DNA of 50,758 nt, taken from JBMNCR01 sp049366695. Lineage in GTDB: Bacteria; Bacillota; Clostridia; Eubacteriales; Alkalibacteraceae. Below the pieces are notes generated by a model that ran no database searches, was not told where the DNA came from, and saw only the letters and a program-made list of their open reading frames with translations. This document shows, one piece after another, positions 6,408 to 14,288 of the stretch; positions within the stretch are counted from its first letter, which is position 1, and every line of letters begins with the position of its first letter. The translations under genes and the position numbers were made by a program. The stretch lies in contig JBMNCR010000109.1 in NCBI GenBank assembly GCA_049366695.1, positions 1 to 50,758 on the forward strand. Direction: 5' to 3'.

Positions 6408-6578
6408 ATGAAAGAAAAGGAATTATTAATAAAGTTTATAGAAAAATTCGGAGTTAAAAAAAGCCATATAGCTAAAAGAATAGGATGCACACCAGTTGAG
6501 TTATCACATTATTTAGCTAATAGAAGGGATTTAAGGTCTGAATGTAAAGCTAAATTGATTAATTATTTAGGCCAATAG
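6408..6578 (+). CDS. Small helix-turn-helix regulator, 56 aa
   Basis: The product begins MKEKELLIKFIEKFGVKKSH. It contains a clear HTH: SHIAKRIGCTPVELSHYLAN (about residues 19-38), in which IAKRIG and ELSHYL are the two helices. The size and layout are those of XRE/Cro-type repressors. It sits behind its own promoter, just ahead of the replication genes, so it may repress or time them. The gene is short but well formed, ending with TAG. Confidence 0.7.
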   Translation: MKEKELLIKFIEKFGVKKSHIAKRIGCTPVELSHYLANRRDLRSECKAKLINYLGQ

Positions 6579-6629
6579 CATTTTTTGGCTAGTAAAATGT
6601 AAAAAAAAATTAACTTAAAATATTTAATT

Positions 6630-6815
6630 ATGGAAGTTAAAATATATGACAATGATGACAATACCGAATTAATAATTAATGATTGGTATGACGATAATTT
6701 ATTACCTGTAACTATATCAAATAAAGAAATAGGATTAAGGGCTCAAATTAATATGACTAAAAAAGATGTCTATCATTTGATGCTGCATTTGCAAAACAGG
6801 TTAAATGAATTATAA
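6630..6815 (+). CDS. Hypothetical protein, 61 aa
   Basis: An acidic small protein (YDNDDNTELIINDWYDDN) with a C-terminal helix (KKDVYHLMLHLQNRLNEL). The layout, a beta-rich N-terminal half followed by one helix, is like many small early phage proteins. It starts two bases upstream of the replisome organiser operon, which implies co-translation. No family is recognised. Confidence 0.55.
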   Translation: MEVKIYDNDDNTELIINDWYDDNLLPVTISNKEIGLRAQINMTKKDVYHLMLHLQNRLNEL

Positions 6816-6817
6816 TT

Positions 6818-7630
6818 ATGGCTGGATGGATAAAAATATATAGGTCAATACAAGATCATTGGATATTTAAAGATGAAGAAAAATTTAAAGCTTGGATTAT
6901 TATATTATTCACTGTTAACTATGAGCCTAAAAAAGTAAATATTAAAAATACATTATTGCAATGCAATAGGGGTGAATCTCTTATGTCTTTAGAATCATGG
7001 GCTAAAGCATTCGGTAATGGATGGAATAAATCAAAAGTTAGAAGGTTTTTTAATTTGTTAGAAAATGATTCAATGATAGTAACAAAATCAGAACACAAAA
7101 CGACACGTCTAACTGTTTGCAACTATGAAAGTTATCAAGATGAACGAAACGCAAACGAAACGCAAGTGAAACGCAAACGAAACGCAAGTGAAACACAAAC
7201 GACACCAACTAAAGAAGGTAAAAAAAGTAAAGAAAGAAAAGAAATAATAGATATATTGAATTCTACGACTGGCAAATCATTTAAATATTCTACAGACAAA
7301 ACAATAAGTTGTATTAATGCTAGATTTAATGAAGGATTTACAATTGATGATTTTAAAAAAGTTATTGAAATAAAAAGTAAACAATGGATTAATACGGATA
7401 ATGACAAATATTTAAGGCCGGAAACTTTATTTGGAAATAAATTTGATGGTTATTTAAACGAATATCCAAATACTAAACCAAAACAAACAAAACAAAACTA
7501 TGGAATTAAACGATACAAAGTAAAGTATAGACATAACGTAAATCAGTATATACATACAGAAGAAGAAATAAAAGCATGGGAAATTAAATTCCAAACTACG
7601 TGTTACGAAAGATTTGACTACAATGGTTAA
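6818..7630 (+). CDS. Phage replisome organiser / replication initiator, 270 aa
   Basis: The N-terminal 100 residues (GWIKIYRSIQDHWIFKDEEK, then a winged-helix-like RGESLMSLESWAKAF) form the DNA-binding domain of phage replisome organisers. Residues about 142-215 (IIDILNSTTGKSFKYSTDKT, later the GNKFDGYLN end) match the conserved phage C-terminal domain (Phg_2220_C-like). The hinge, residues 108-126, is encoded by DNA iterons (7146-7206) that are probably the protein's own binding site, as with lambda O. The protein would melt the origin and load the primase-helicase encoded next. Its stop overlaps the following start by eight bases. Confidence 0.8.
   Translation: MAGWIKIYRSIQDHWIFKDEEKFKAWIIILFTVNYEPKKVNIKNTLLQCNRGESLMSLESWAKAFGNGWNKSKVRRFFNLLENDSMIVTKSEHKTTRLTVCNYESYQDERNANETQVKRKRNASETQTTPTKEGKKSKERKEIIDILNSTTGKSFKYSTDKTISCINARFNEGFTIDDFKKVIEIKSKQWINTDNDKYLRPETLFGNKFDGYLNEYPNTKPKQTKQNYGIKRYKVKYRHNVNQYIHTEEEIKAWEIKFQTTCYERFDYNG
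7146..7206 (+). repeat. Iterons inside the organiser gene: candidate replication origin
   Basis: Five tandem 11-mers occur: GAAACGCAAAC, GAAACGCAAGT, GAAACGCAAAC, GAAACGCAAGT, and a diverged GAAACACAAAC. They form two perfect 22-bp units (7146-7167 and 7168-7189) plus a partial third. Because 22 is not a multiple of three, the repeats are read in different frames (ETQVKRKRN, then ASETQ). Conservation is therefore at the DNA level, as expected for initiator-binding sites. The lambdoid origin inside gene O is the model; A+T-rich DNA follows. Confidence 0.7.
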
Positions 7631-9512
7631 CGAAACAGAAATAAACGGTTTTAAAATTGATAAGTTCAATATCTACAATATACCTGATGGTGTAAAAAGA
7701 TATACATGCCCATTGTGTTCAGCTAATAGAAAACCACAAAATCAAAAGCAAAAATGCTTGATGATTGATTGGAATAAAGGTTTGATGACTTGTCAACATT
7801 GCGGTGAAGTTATCCAAATGCATACTTATAAGAAAAAACATATTGAAACAACAAAGATTTACAAAAAACCAGAATGGAATAATAAAACACAGTTATCAGA
7901 TAATTTAGTCAAATGGTTTGAGTCAAGAAAGATAACACAATCAACTCTTAAAAAATTAAAAATAACAGAGAGCAAAGAGTGGATGCCGCAAACACGAAAA
8001 GAAGAAAATACAGTACAGTTTAATTATTTTAGAGATGGTGAATTGATAAATATAAAGTATCGTGATGGTAGGAAAAATTTCAAAATGGTTACTGATGCTG
8101 AAAAGACACCGTACAATCTTGATAATATTAGAACTGATACTGAATGTATAATTGTTGAGGGAGAAATTGATGCTCTTAGCGTTGTAGAATCTGGTTTTAT
8201 AAATGTGACATCAAATCCCAACGGTTCTACAAAAGGTAATGTAAATTTAGATTGGTTGGATACTTCAATAGACTACTTTGATAATAAAGAAAAAATAATA
8301 CTTGCTTTAGATAATGATGAAGCAGGGCAGAATGTTCAAAAAGAACTTATTAGAAGATTAGGCGCTGAAAGGTGTTATTTAGTCGATTTAAAGCCATATA
8401 AAGACTTTAATGAGTTATTACAAGCTAAGAGTATATTTGAAGTACAAAACAGGATTAAAAACGCAAAACAATGCCCTTTAGAAAATATAGTAACTCTTAA
8501 TGATAATAAAAATGAATTACACGATTTTTATCTTAATGGAGCTAAAAGAGGTTATCAAATAGGTTTAAAATCATTTGACGAAAAGTTTTCTACTTATACT
8601 AAACAGTACATAATGGTTACTGGTATACCATCTTCTGGTAAATCTGACTTTGTTGATCAAATGTGTGTAGGTTATAATCTTAATTACGGATGGAAAATAG
8701 CTTATTGTAGTGTTGAGAATAAACCTGAATATCTTCATCAAGATAAAATATGCAGAAAATTTGCTGGGTATAGACCAGAAACACAAGAACAATTAAGTCA
8801 TACAAAATGGGATAAAGTAGAACAACATGTAAATGATAATTTTTTCTTTATAAATTTTGATAAAAAATATGACTTAGAATCTGTATTGCACAAAGCTTCT
8901 GAACTTGTAAAAAGAAAAGGAATCAAATGTTTAGTATTAGACCCATTCAACAAAATTCGTTTATTAAGTTCTAATAGGGATAATGTAAACCAATACACAG
9001 AAGATTATCACAATCTATTAGATGCATGGGTACAAAAGCATGATTGCTTAATTATTCTAGTTGCTCATCCAAATAAAATGATGAAAGTAAATGGTGTTAT
9101 GCCAGAACCTACATTTTACGATATTAAAGGAGGTGGAGAACATTATGACATGAGTTATCACGGTTTGTTAGTTCATAGGAATTATAATAACGGTACTGTT
9201 AAGATTAAAGTATTAAAAGTAAAGTTTGCACACTTAGGAGAAAACCAAGGTGAAGCAAATTTTATGTGGTCTGGTACTTCCGGAAGATATACAGAGATAC
9301 GAGGATATGCAAATGATGATATGTCTGAAATTGTACCATTATGGGATAACTCATATTGGTTAGAAGATAAAACTAAACAACCAGAATTAACTGAATTTAA
9401 ACAATATGAACAAGATAAACTAAATAATCATGAATTTAGACAAGATGTTGTAACACAACAAGGACAAAATTTTGAAGATGAATACGCAGCATTGCGAGAT
9501 GTTCCATTTTAG
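7623..9512 (+). CDS. Bifunctional primase-helicase (T7 gp4-like), 629 aa
   Basis: Domains in order: a zinc ribbon (C29-x2-C32 ... C57-x2-C60); a Toprim domain with VEGEID around E179 and ALDNDEAGQ with D230/D232; and a RecA/DnaB-type helicase with Walker A GIPSSGKS (334-341) and Walker B LVLDPF, followed by the conserved LIILVAHPNK. The C-terminus is an acidic tail ending DVPF. The protein should unwind the fork in the 5'-to-3' direction and make RNA primers. The start is the ATG at 7623, inside the end of the organiser gene; an in-frame TTG lies nine bases upstream. The DVPF end repeats the SSB tip and may have a shared partner. Confidence 0.92.
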   Translation: MVNETEINGFKIDKFNIYNIPDGVKRYTCPLCSANRKPQNQKQKCLMIDWNKGLMTCQHCGEVIQMHTYKKKHIETTKIYKKPEWNNKTQLSDNLVKWFESRKITQSTLKKLKITESKEWMPQTRKEENTVQFNYFRDGELINIKYRDGRKNFKMVTDAEKTPYNLDNIRTDTECIIVEGEIDALSVVESGFINVTSNPNGSTKGNVNLDWLDTSIDYFDNKEKIILALDNDEAGQNVQKELIRRLGAERCYLVDLKPYKDFNELLQAKSIFEVQNRIKNAKQCPLENIVTLNDNKNELHDFYLNGAKRGYQIGLKSFDEKFSTYTKQYIMVTGIPSSGKSDFVDQMCVGYNLNYGWKIAYCSVENKPEYLHQDKICRKFAGYRPETQEQLSHTKWDKVEQHVNDNFFFINFDKKYDLESVLHKASELVKRKGIKCLVLDPFNKIRLLSSNRDNVNQYTEDYHNLLDAWVQKHDCLIILVAHPNKMMKVNGVMPEPTFYDIKGGGEHYDMSYHGLLVHRNYNNGTVKIKVLKVKFAHLGENQGEANFMWSGTSGRYTEIRGYANDDMSEIVPLWDNSYWLEDKTKQPELTEFKQYEQDKLNNHEFRQDVVTQQGQNFEDEYAALRDVPF

Positions 9513-9669
9513 CATAATAGCAATAGAAAACTTACTAAAATATTATGAACTTGAAAAAGTAATAGACTTTTATTTAGAAGTTTTAATAGAATTTAGAACT
9601 AAAAACAATAGTGAAAATAATTATAATTACATTATTAAATCATTTAATTATTTAAGATTAAAGTTATGA
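9499..9669 (+). CDS. Hypothetical small helical protein, 56 aa
   Basis: It starts at ATG 9499, inside the end of the primase-helicase gene; an alternative ATG is at 9478. The product is helical (IIAIENLLKYYELEKVIDF) with an Asn-rich centre. Its stop overlaps the next start (ATGA at 9666). Tight coupling on both sides argues for a real gene. The function is unknown. Confidence 0.5.
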   Translation: MFHFSIIAIENLLKYYELEKVIDFYLEVLIEFRTKNNSENNYNYIIKSFNYLRLKL

Positions 9670-9824
9670 CAGACTACGAAATTTTAAAAGAAGCATTAAC
9701 CAGGATTAAATGTAAGTATGAAACTACTCAAACATTAATAGGATATACAATAACTGTTAAAAGCATTGCTAATACTATTTATTATGAGTTTGACCATACC
9801 GGAAGTTTTAATAGAGTTATTTAG
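9666..9824 (+). CDS. Hypothetical small protein, 52 aa
   Basis: MTDYEILKEALTRIKCKYET is followed by a beta-rich half (IGYTITVKSIANTIYYEFDH). The layout is a helix followed by strands, like small phage accessory proteins. It is coupled to the previous gene by an ATGA overlap. The intergenic stretch that follows carries the promoter of the helicase-methyltransferase gene. Confidence 0.55.
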   Translation: MTDYEILKEALTRIKCKYETTQTLIGYTITVKSIANTIYYEFDHTGSFNRVI

Positions 9825-9893
9825 AATAAATACTAATAACTAAAACATGTTTTTAAGCATAAAAATAAATAGTAAATTAAATAATATAGAAAG

Positions 9894-9916
9894 TATATTT
9901 GTGTAAAACTAAAACG
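9894..9916 (+). promoter_or_regulatory. Promoter -7 element and AAACTAAAAC start signal of the helicase-methyltransferase gene
   Basis: TATATTTG (9894-9901) matches TAnnTTTG. AAACTAAAAC (9906-9915) follows, three bases before the ATG at 9919. No TTTG is visible at -33. A second copy of the element, lacking one A (9838-9846), lies next to a 19-codon frame that overlaps this promoter and is probably not a gene. Confidence 0.5.
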
Positions 9917-9918
9917 AT

Positions 9919-12228
9919 ATGAATTACGAAGAATTTTTAAAGACTAAAGAAAAAACTATTATTAAAAGTGGATTTAAAATAAATGAATCAGAATTAAATC
10001 CATTACTTATTGACTTTCAAAAGTTTTGTGTAACAACTGCTTTGCAATATGGTAAATATGCAATATTCGGAGATACTGGAACAGGTAAAACAATAATGGA
10101 ACTTGAAATATCATATCAAGTATCAAAATTTAAAAAAGGAAAATCATTAATACTTACTGAACTTGCAATTGTAGGACAAACAATTAAAGAAGCTGATAAG
10201 TTTGGATACAAAATTGAAAAATATTCTAAAGAATCTGATTGTAATATTCAAATTACAAACTATGAACAATTAGATAATATTGATGTTTCAAAGTTTGATT
10301 GCGTATGCCTAGATGAAAGTTCAATTCTTAAATCTGATACTGGCAAAACAAAGGATAAAATAATAGAAACATTTGCAAAAACAGACTATAAATATTGTTT
10401 TAGTGCTACTCCAAATCCAAATACAAAACCAGAAATAGGATGGCATGCTGAATTTTTGGATATAATGACTCATGATCAAATGCTTGCAATGTTTTTTGTG
10501 AATGATTCTAAAAAACAAAAAGGAACAAAATGGAGATTAAAAGGTCATGGAGTTAATAAATTCTATGATTTTATTGCAAGTTGGGCATTAATGTTTTCTC
10601 ATCCTAAAGATATTGGGTTCCCAAATGATAATTATAATTTACCAGAATTAGAAATAATTGAAAGACAAGTTAAAACTCCACTTCCAGATGGACAGTTATT
10701 TCCAGGTGAAGCAGTTAGTGCAACTGAATTTCATCAAAGTCTTAGAGATACTCAAGAAGAAAGAATATTAGAAACAATTAGTATAATTGAAAATATACCA
10801 AAAAATGAATCAATAATTGTATGGACTAAACAGAATCCAGAAGCAGATGCAATTTATAAAAAGCTAAAAGAAATAGGGTATTCAGTAAGAAATGTACAAG
10901 GTTCTGATAGTTCAGATAAGAAAGAAAAAGATTTACTTGAATTTGCATCAGGAGAGTATAAAATTTTAGTAACAAAAGAATCAATTGCATCAAAAGGTTT
11001 AAACTATCAACATTGTGGATATCATGTATTTAATTCACTAGATTTTAGTTTTGAGAAAACATATCAAGCATTAAGACGTTCATGGAGATTTGGAAGAAAA
11101 GATAAAGTAATAGCTTATATGGTATCAACTGATAGAATGGTTAATGTAACAAGAAGTCAAGAAGAAAAACAAGAACAATTTAAAGAAATGCAAACTAAAA
11201 TGATAGAAGCTACTAAAAGAAATTTATCAGGTAATTTAACTACTCGAGTTTATGATACTAATGATATAAAAACAGATGATTATTGGTTGATGCGTGGTGA
11301 TTGCGTTAAACGTATTAAAGAAGTTCCAGATAAAAGCGTAGATATAGTAATATTCTCACCTCCATTTGCTGATTTGTATGTTTATTCTGATCATTTGGAA
11401 GATATGGGAAATGTCACATCTTACGATCAATTTAAAGAACAATTTAAATTCTTAGTATATGAATTGAAGCGTATTATTAAGCCAGGTCGTTTAATTTGCA
11501 TTCATTCAATGAATTTACCTACTTTGAAAAGTAGAGATGGATATTTAGGATTAAGACGATTTAATTCTATGATAGGGGATTTATTCGAAGAATCTGATAT
11601 GTTTTTACATTCAGAACATGCTATATGGAAAGATCCACTTTTAGCAGCTGTAAGAACTAAAACTAAAGGATTAGCACATGCTACATTAGTTAAGGATAGC
11701 ACTCAAGTTAGAACTGGAATACTTGATATGATACAATGCTTCAAAACAAAAGAAGAAAATGAAATTCCAGTATCGCATGATTTATTAAGAAATTATGTTC
11801 CTATGCATGAATTTGATAAATTCCCTCGTGATATTGCAGGATTTAATGAATTTTGGGGATACGATCCAGAAAGTAAATATTCATTTGAAGAACAATACTC
11901 ACATCATATTTGGCAAAGATATGCTAGTCCTGTTTGGATGGATATTGATGCAACAAAAACACTTCAATATATGAATATGAAAAAAGGAAATGACGAAAAA
12001 CATATTTGTCCTCTTCAATTACCTGTTATAGAAAGATTACTTACTTTATATTCTGCAAAAGGAGAAACTTGTTTAAGTCCATTTGGAGGTATAGGATCAG
12101 AGGGTTATCAAGCTTTAAGAATGGGAAGAAAATCAATTAGTATAGAACTTAAAGAAAGTTATTTTGAGATAAATAAAAAGAATCATAGAAATGCAATAGA
12201 ACAAAATGGACAATTAAGCTTATTTTAA
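9919..12228 (+). CDS. SNF2-type helicase / DNA methyltransferase fusion, 769 aa
   Basis: Residues 1-440 form an SF2 (SNF2-like) helicase: GDTGTGKT (51-58), DESS (132-135), SAT (162-164), and motif VI QALRRSWRFGR (383-393). Residues 450-769 form a beta-class amino-methyltransferase, with motif IV SPPF (480-483) before the AdoMet-binding motif I LSPFGGIGSEG (719-729) and IELKESYFEI. Such enzymes methylate N6-adenine or N4-cytosine. Fusing a translocase to a methyltransferase suggests processive modification of phage DNA against host restriction, or a replication-linked role. It has its own promoter, and the next gene starts on its stop (TAATG). No nuclease domain is seen, so it is not a full restriction enzyme. 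Confidence 0.88.
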   Translation: MNYEEFLKTKEKTIIKSGFKINESELNPLLIDFQKFCVTTALQYGKYAIFGDTGTGKTIMELEISYQVSKFKKGKSLILTELAIVGQTIKEADKFGYKIEKYSKESDCNIQITNYEQLDNIDVSKFDCVCLDESSILKSDTGKTKDKIIETFAKTDYKYCFSATPNPNTKPEIGWHAEFLDIMTHDQMLAMFFVNDSKKQKGTKWRLKGHGVNKFYDFIASWALMFSHPKDIGFPNDNYNLPELEIIERQVKTPLPDGQLFPGEAVSATEFHQSLRDTQEERILETISIIENIPKNESIIVWTKQNPEADAIYKKLKEIGYSVRNVQGSDSSDKKEKDLLEFASGEYKILVTKESIASKGLNYQHCGYHVFNSLDFSFEKTYQALRRSWRFGRKDKVIAYMVSTDRMVNVTRSQEEKQEQFKEMQTKMIEATKRNLSGNLTTRVYDTNDIKTDDYWLMRGDCVKRIKEVPDKSVDIVIFSPPFADLYVYSDHLEDMGNVTSYDQFKEQFKFLVYELKRIIKPGRLICIHSMNLPTLKSRDGYLGLRRFNSMIGDLFEESDMFLHSEHAIWKDPLLAAVRTKTKGLAHATLVKDSTQVRTGILDMIQCFKTKEENEIPVSHDLLRNYVPMHEFDKFPRDIAGFNEFWGYDPESKYSFEEQYSHHIWQRYASPVWMDIDATKTLQYMNMKKGNDEKHICPLQLPVIERLLTLYSAKGETCLSPFGGIGSEGYQALRMGRKSISIELKESYFEINKKNHRNAIEQNGQLSLF

Positions 12229-12530
12229 TGAACAAACTAATAAAATATTTTACATATACCCCGGTAGTTAATCGGGGTTTAATTTCTTCTAAAACTGAAA
12301 AGCATGAGTTTATTTGTAAGTTAAGTGAAGAAGTAAACGAAGTTTATGAAGCTCATACTTTTGATAATAAACTAAGCGATCACGAAGCAGAGGAGATAAT
12401 GGATGTAATTTTCGTTTGTCTTAATTATTTAATACATTATAACCGTAGTATAATTAAAGAGTTTTTTAAAGTTTATAAAAAGAATAAAAAACGATCAAGA
12501 TGCAAATTAAGGACCAATATAAACAGATAA
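12228..12530 (+). CDS. Second MazG-like pyrophosphohydrolase, 100 aa
   Basis: LSEEVNEVYEAH (about residues 32-43) supplies the EExxE motif. EEIMDVIFVCLNYL (about 55-68) supplies ExxD, the metal-binding helices of MazG-like enzymes. A very basic tail follows (FFKVYKKNKKRSRCK). It is shorter and unrelated in detail to the MazG-like protein that spans the contig joint. It overlaps the methyltransferase stop by one base. It could sanitise the nucleotide pool or lower alarmones during replication. Its early codons contain a GC-rich hairpin (12259-12277). Confidence 0.7.
   Translation: MNKLIKYFTYTPVVNRGLISSKTEKHEFICKLSEEVNEVYEAHTFDNKLSDHEAEEIMDVIFVCLNYLIHYNRSIIKEFFKVYKKNKKRSRCKLRTNINR
12259..12284 (+). 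terminator. Terminator-like hairpin inside the start of the second MazG-like gene
   Basis: CCCCG (12259-12263) pairs with CGGGG (12273-12277) around a nine-base loop and is followed by TTTAATTT. In a genome this A+T-rich, a five-pair GC stem followed by T's looks like an intrinsic terminator. It lies inside coding sequence (codons near YTPVVNRG), about 30 bases after the methyltransferase stop. It may reduce read-through into the downstream genes. Confidence 0.45.
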
Positions 12531-12724
12531 CACTTTCAGCAATAGAAACTATTCAAGAAAGAAATAAAAACGCTAAAACATATCCTTATTTTGCACTTAG
12601 ACGTGAAATAAAAGATATGGTAATATTAGGTGTTCAAAAAATACTTGATGAATTAGTAGAAAGTGGAGAAATAAAAGCTAACGATACAATGAAAGGAATA
12701 GGATATGAACTCATTAAGAAATGA
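12500..12724 (+). CDS. Small winged-helix-like protein, 74 aa
   Basis: The chain is mostly helical and ends in a short wing-like segment (LDELVESGEIKANDTMKGI). The pattern of a helix, a recognition-like helix ending in VESGEI, and a beta hairpin is that of small winged-helix DNA-binding proteins. It overlaps the MazG-like gene by 31 bases and the DnaA-domain gene by 20. The function is unknown; DNA binding is an inference. Confidence 0.5.
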   Translation: MQIKDQYKQITLSAIETIQERNKNAKTYPYFALRREIKDMVILGVQKILDELVESGEIKANDTMKGIGYELIKK

Positions 12725-13136
12725 TATAGGAGAATATTCATTATTAAAGATTACAGGTAGTAAAGAAGAAATTGATAATATAGAAAAATTAATAAGTTGT
12801 TTTGTTAATTTAAAACCAAATTACAATTCAATTATAGATAAAATAGAACAGATAATTATATTTCTATATGGATATACTTTTGAAGAATTGAAGCCAAAAA
12901 TAAAGAAAGGAAAATTACCAGAAGCTAGGCAATTAAGTCTTTATTTAATAAAAGAATATACAGATTATAGTTTATCTAAAATAGGTAACATCTTAAATAG
13001 AGATCATACAACTGTATTAAGTTCTATAAAAGTTATAAATAATTTATTGGATATAGATAGAAAATTTAAGGCTCTTGTTAATAATATTAAAAATGAATTA
13101 AATGAAACAATTCAAAAATCAGAAAGAACTATTTGA
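12705..13136 (+). CDS. DnaA domain IV-like DNA-binding protein, 143 aa
   Basis: Residues 74-110 (ARQLSLYLIKEYTDYSLSKI, then NRDHTTVLSSIKVI) match the C-terminal DNA-binding domain of the replication initiator DnaA. This includes the RDHTTV signature (99-104), which reads the DnaA box. The AAA+ ATPase part is absent. The N-terminal 70 residues are a different helical domain. It may bind DnaA boxes in host or phage DNA to redirect initiation or titrate host sites. It belongs to the tightly overlapping operon that ends in rusA. Confidence 0.83.
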   Translation: MNSLRNDIGEYSLLKITGSKEEIDNIEKLISCFVNLKPNYNSIIDKIEQIIIFLYGYTFEELKPKIKKGKLPEARQLSLYLIKEYTDYSLSKIGNILNRDHTTVLSSIKVINNLLDIDRKFKALVNNIKNELNETIQKSERTI

Positions 13137-13398
13137 ATATATTTGGGAAACAAGACCTCATATATCAGAATTTAGTGGAGAGCCATTATTACCAAAAGGA
13201 CACTTTCAATGGCACTGGCAATTTATGCATTGTTTGCCGAAAGGTAGTTATTTAAAATATAAACTTAATCCTGATAATATTATTTTGGGTACAGTTTACG
13301 AACATGAACATCAGGAAGAATATGAATATTTTCAACAAAAGCAATTAGAATTAAAACGGGAATATTATAAAAAATACTATGGAAAGGAGTTTGATTGA
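13102..13398 (+). CDS. NinG/Rap-like or HNH-related protein, 98 aa
   Basis: The protein has the features of a protein common in Bacteroidota phages: an N-terminal helix (KELFEYIWETRPHISEFSGE), then HFQWHWQFMHCLPKGSY, LNPDNIILGTVYEHEHQEEY and a basic helical tail. The central His pattern and the 'LPKGxYxxxKLNPDNI' phrase resemble NinG/Rap-type HNH folds that cut recombination intermediates. The position two genes before rusA supports a recombination role. Catalytic assignment is tentative. Confidence 0.6.
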   Translation: MKQFKNQKELFEYIWETRPHISEFSGEPLLPKGHFQWHWQFMHCLPKGSYLKYKLNPDNIILGTVYEHEHQEEYEYFQQKQLELKREYYKKYYGKEFD

Positions 13399-13610
13399 TG
13401 GAAAAGTTATTTAATATACCAGAATATAAAAATAATAAAACATGTAGATCATGTAAACATCGTGAAATATGGCAAGTTAATACTAAAACTATTCAATATT
13501 GTGGATTAAGAAAAAGCAATAGAACATTTAATAATAAATTAAAAATAAACTGCAAAATGACAGCATGTAAATTTTACGAATATGAAATACATAATAACAA
13601 AGCCTTTTAA
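13398..13610 (+). CDS. Small zinc-binding protein, 70 aa
   Basis: Cysteines at CRSCKH, YCGL, NCKM and ACKF are spaced like a small zinc-binding cluster. The remainder is Lys/Asn-rich. The start is the ATG in TGATG (13396-13400), overlapping the previous stop; a TTG just upstream is not needed. It is probably nucleic-acid-binding, and its family is unknown. Confidence 0.55.
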   Translation: MEKLFNIPEYKNNKTCRSCKHREIWQVNTKTIQYCGLRKSNRTFNNKLKINCKMTACKFYEYEIHNNKAF

Positions 13611-13800
13611 AAATGTTTCATTCATGCAAAATTGTTATAATGATGAAATTAATATTGAAAGTGAAAATTTGATTTACTCAGAAATATTTGATACTCATTC
13701 ATGTATTCAGTGTAATAATAGAAATAATGAAAAACAAATACATTATAAATGTAAACAAATAGCTAATTTAGTTCGTGAAATAGAAGAATTGAATAAATGA
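13582..13800 (+). CDS. Small cysteine-containing protein, 72 aa
   Basis: HSCIQCNNRNNEKQIHYKCK gives a short Cys/His cluster that could hold zinc. A C-terminal helix (IANLVREIEELNK) follows. It overlaps the previous gene by 29 bases and the rusA start by four (ATGA). It may be a paralogue in style of the preceding Cys-rich protein, but the sequences are not close. No function is assigned. Confidence 0.5.
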   Translation: MKYIITKPFKNVSFMQNCYNDEINIESENLIYSEIFDTHSCIQCNNRNNEKQIHYKCKQIANLVREIEELNK

Positions 13801-14156
13801 AACTAAATATTAAACCATTATCTGTTAATAAAGTTTGGAAAGGGAAAAGATTTAAAACTAATGACTATAAAAATTATGAGCGAATAGTTTTATTAATGCT
13901 TCCAAAATTAGATATACCTAAAAACATTAAACTTCAATTAACTTTAAAAGTTGGTTTTTCTTCTAAAGGTTCTGATCTTGATAATATGTGTAAACCATTC
14001 CAAGATATACTTAGTAAAAAATACGGATTTAATGATAATCAGATATATAAACTTATAATGACTAAAGATATAGTAGAAAAAGGCAAAGAGTATATTGATT
14101 TTGATATATGCGAATATTTAGAACTTAATGAAATACTTAATAATCCTATATTTTAG
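13797..14156 (+). CDS. rusA: RusA-like Holliday junction resolvase, 119 aa
   Basis: The RusA core is visible: SDLDNMCKPFQDILSKKYGF (59-78), with D60, D62, N63, K66 and D70, then ND (79-80). These acidic residues hold the Mg ions that cut four-way junctions. The N-terminal NVKxxW-type segment is present as VNKVWKGKRFK. The length of 119 fits the family (about 120). It ends the early operon. It would resolve branched concatemers made by Erf/SSB recombination before packaging. Confidence 0.88.
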   Translation: MKLNIKPLSVNKVWKGKRFKTNDYKNYERIVLLMLPKLDIPKNIKLQLTLKVGFSSKGSDLDNMCKPFQDILSKKYGFNDNQIYKLIMTKDIVEKGKEYIDFDICEYLELNEILNNPIF

Positions 14157-14206
14157 TTTAGAATCATTATAAATAATCATTAAAAATAAAAACAATAAAT
14201 AAAATA

Positions 14207-14270
14207 CTTGCATAATAAATAAAATGAATGTATATTTGTAATGTAATAAAATTATAAAAACAACTAAAAC
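14207..14270 (+). promoter_or_regulatory. Promoter with AACTAAAAC leader for small HTH gene
   Basis: CTTG (14207-14210) and TATATTTG (14231-14238) are 20 bases apart. The -7 context TATATTTGTAATGTAAT is the same as at the 49221 promoter. AACTAAAAC follows at 14262-14270, 18 bases before the ATG at 14289. This intergenic region (14157-14288) ends the early operon and starts the next unit. Confidence 0.65.
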
Positions 14271-14288
14271 GAATATTAGAATTTAAAT

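Noticed and set aside
7146..7206. CRISPR-like array
   Set aside because: The repeats are tandem 11-mers without spacers, inside a coding gene; no other regularly spaced repeats were seen.
9847..9906. 19-codon frame starting right after an AACTAAAAC element
   Set aside because: It overlaps the promoter of the next gene, and its product has no recognisable character. The nearby second element serves the real gene at 9919.
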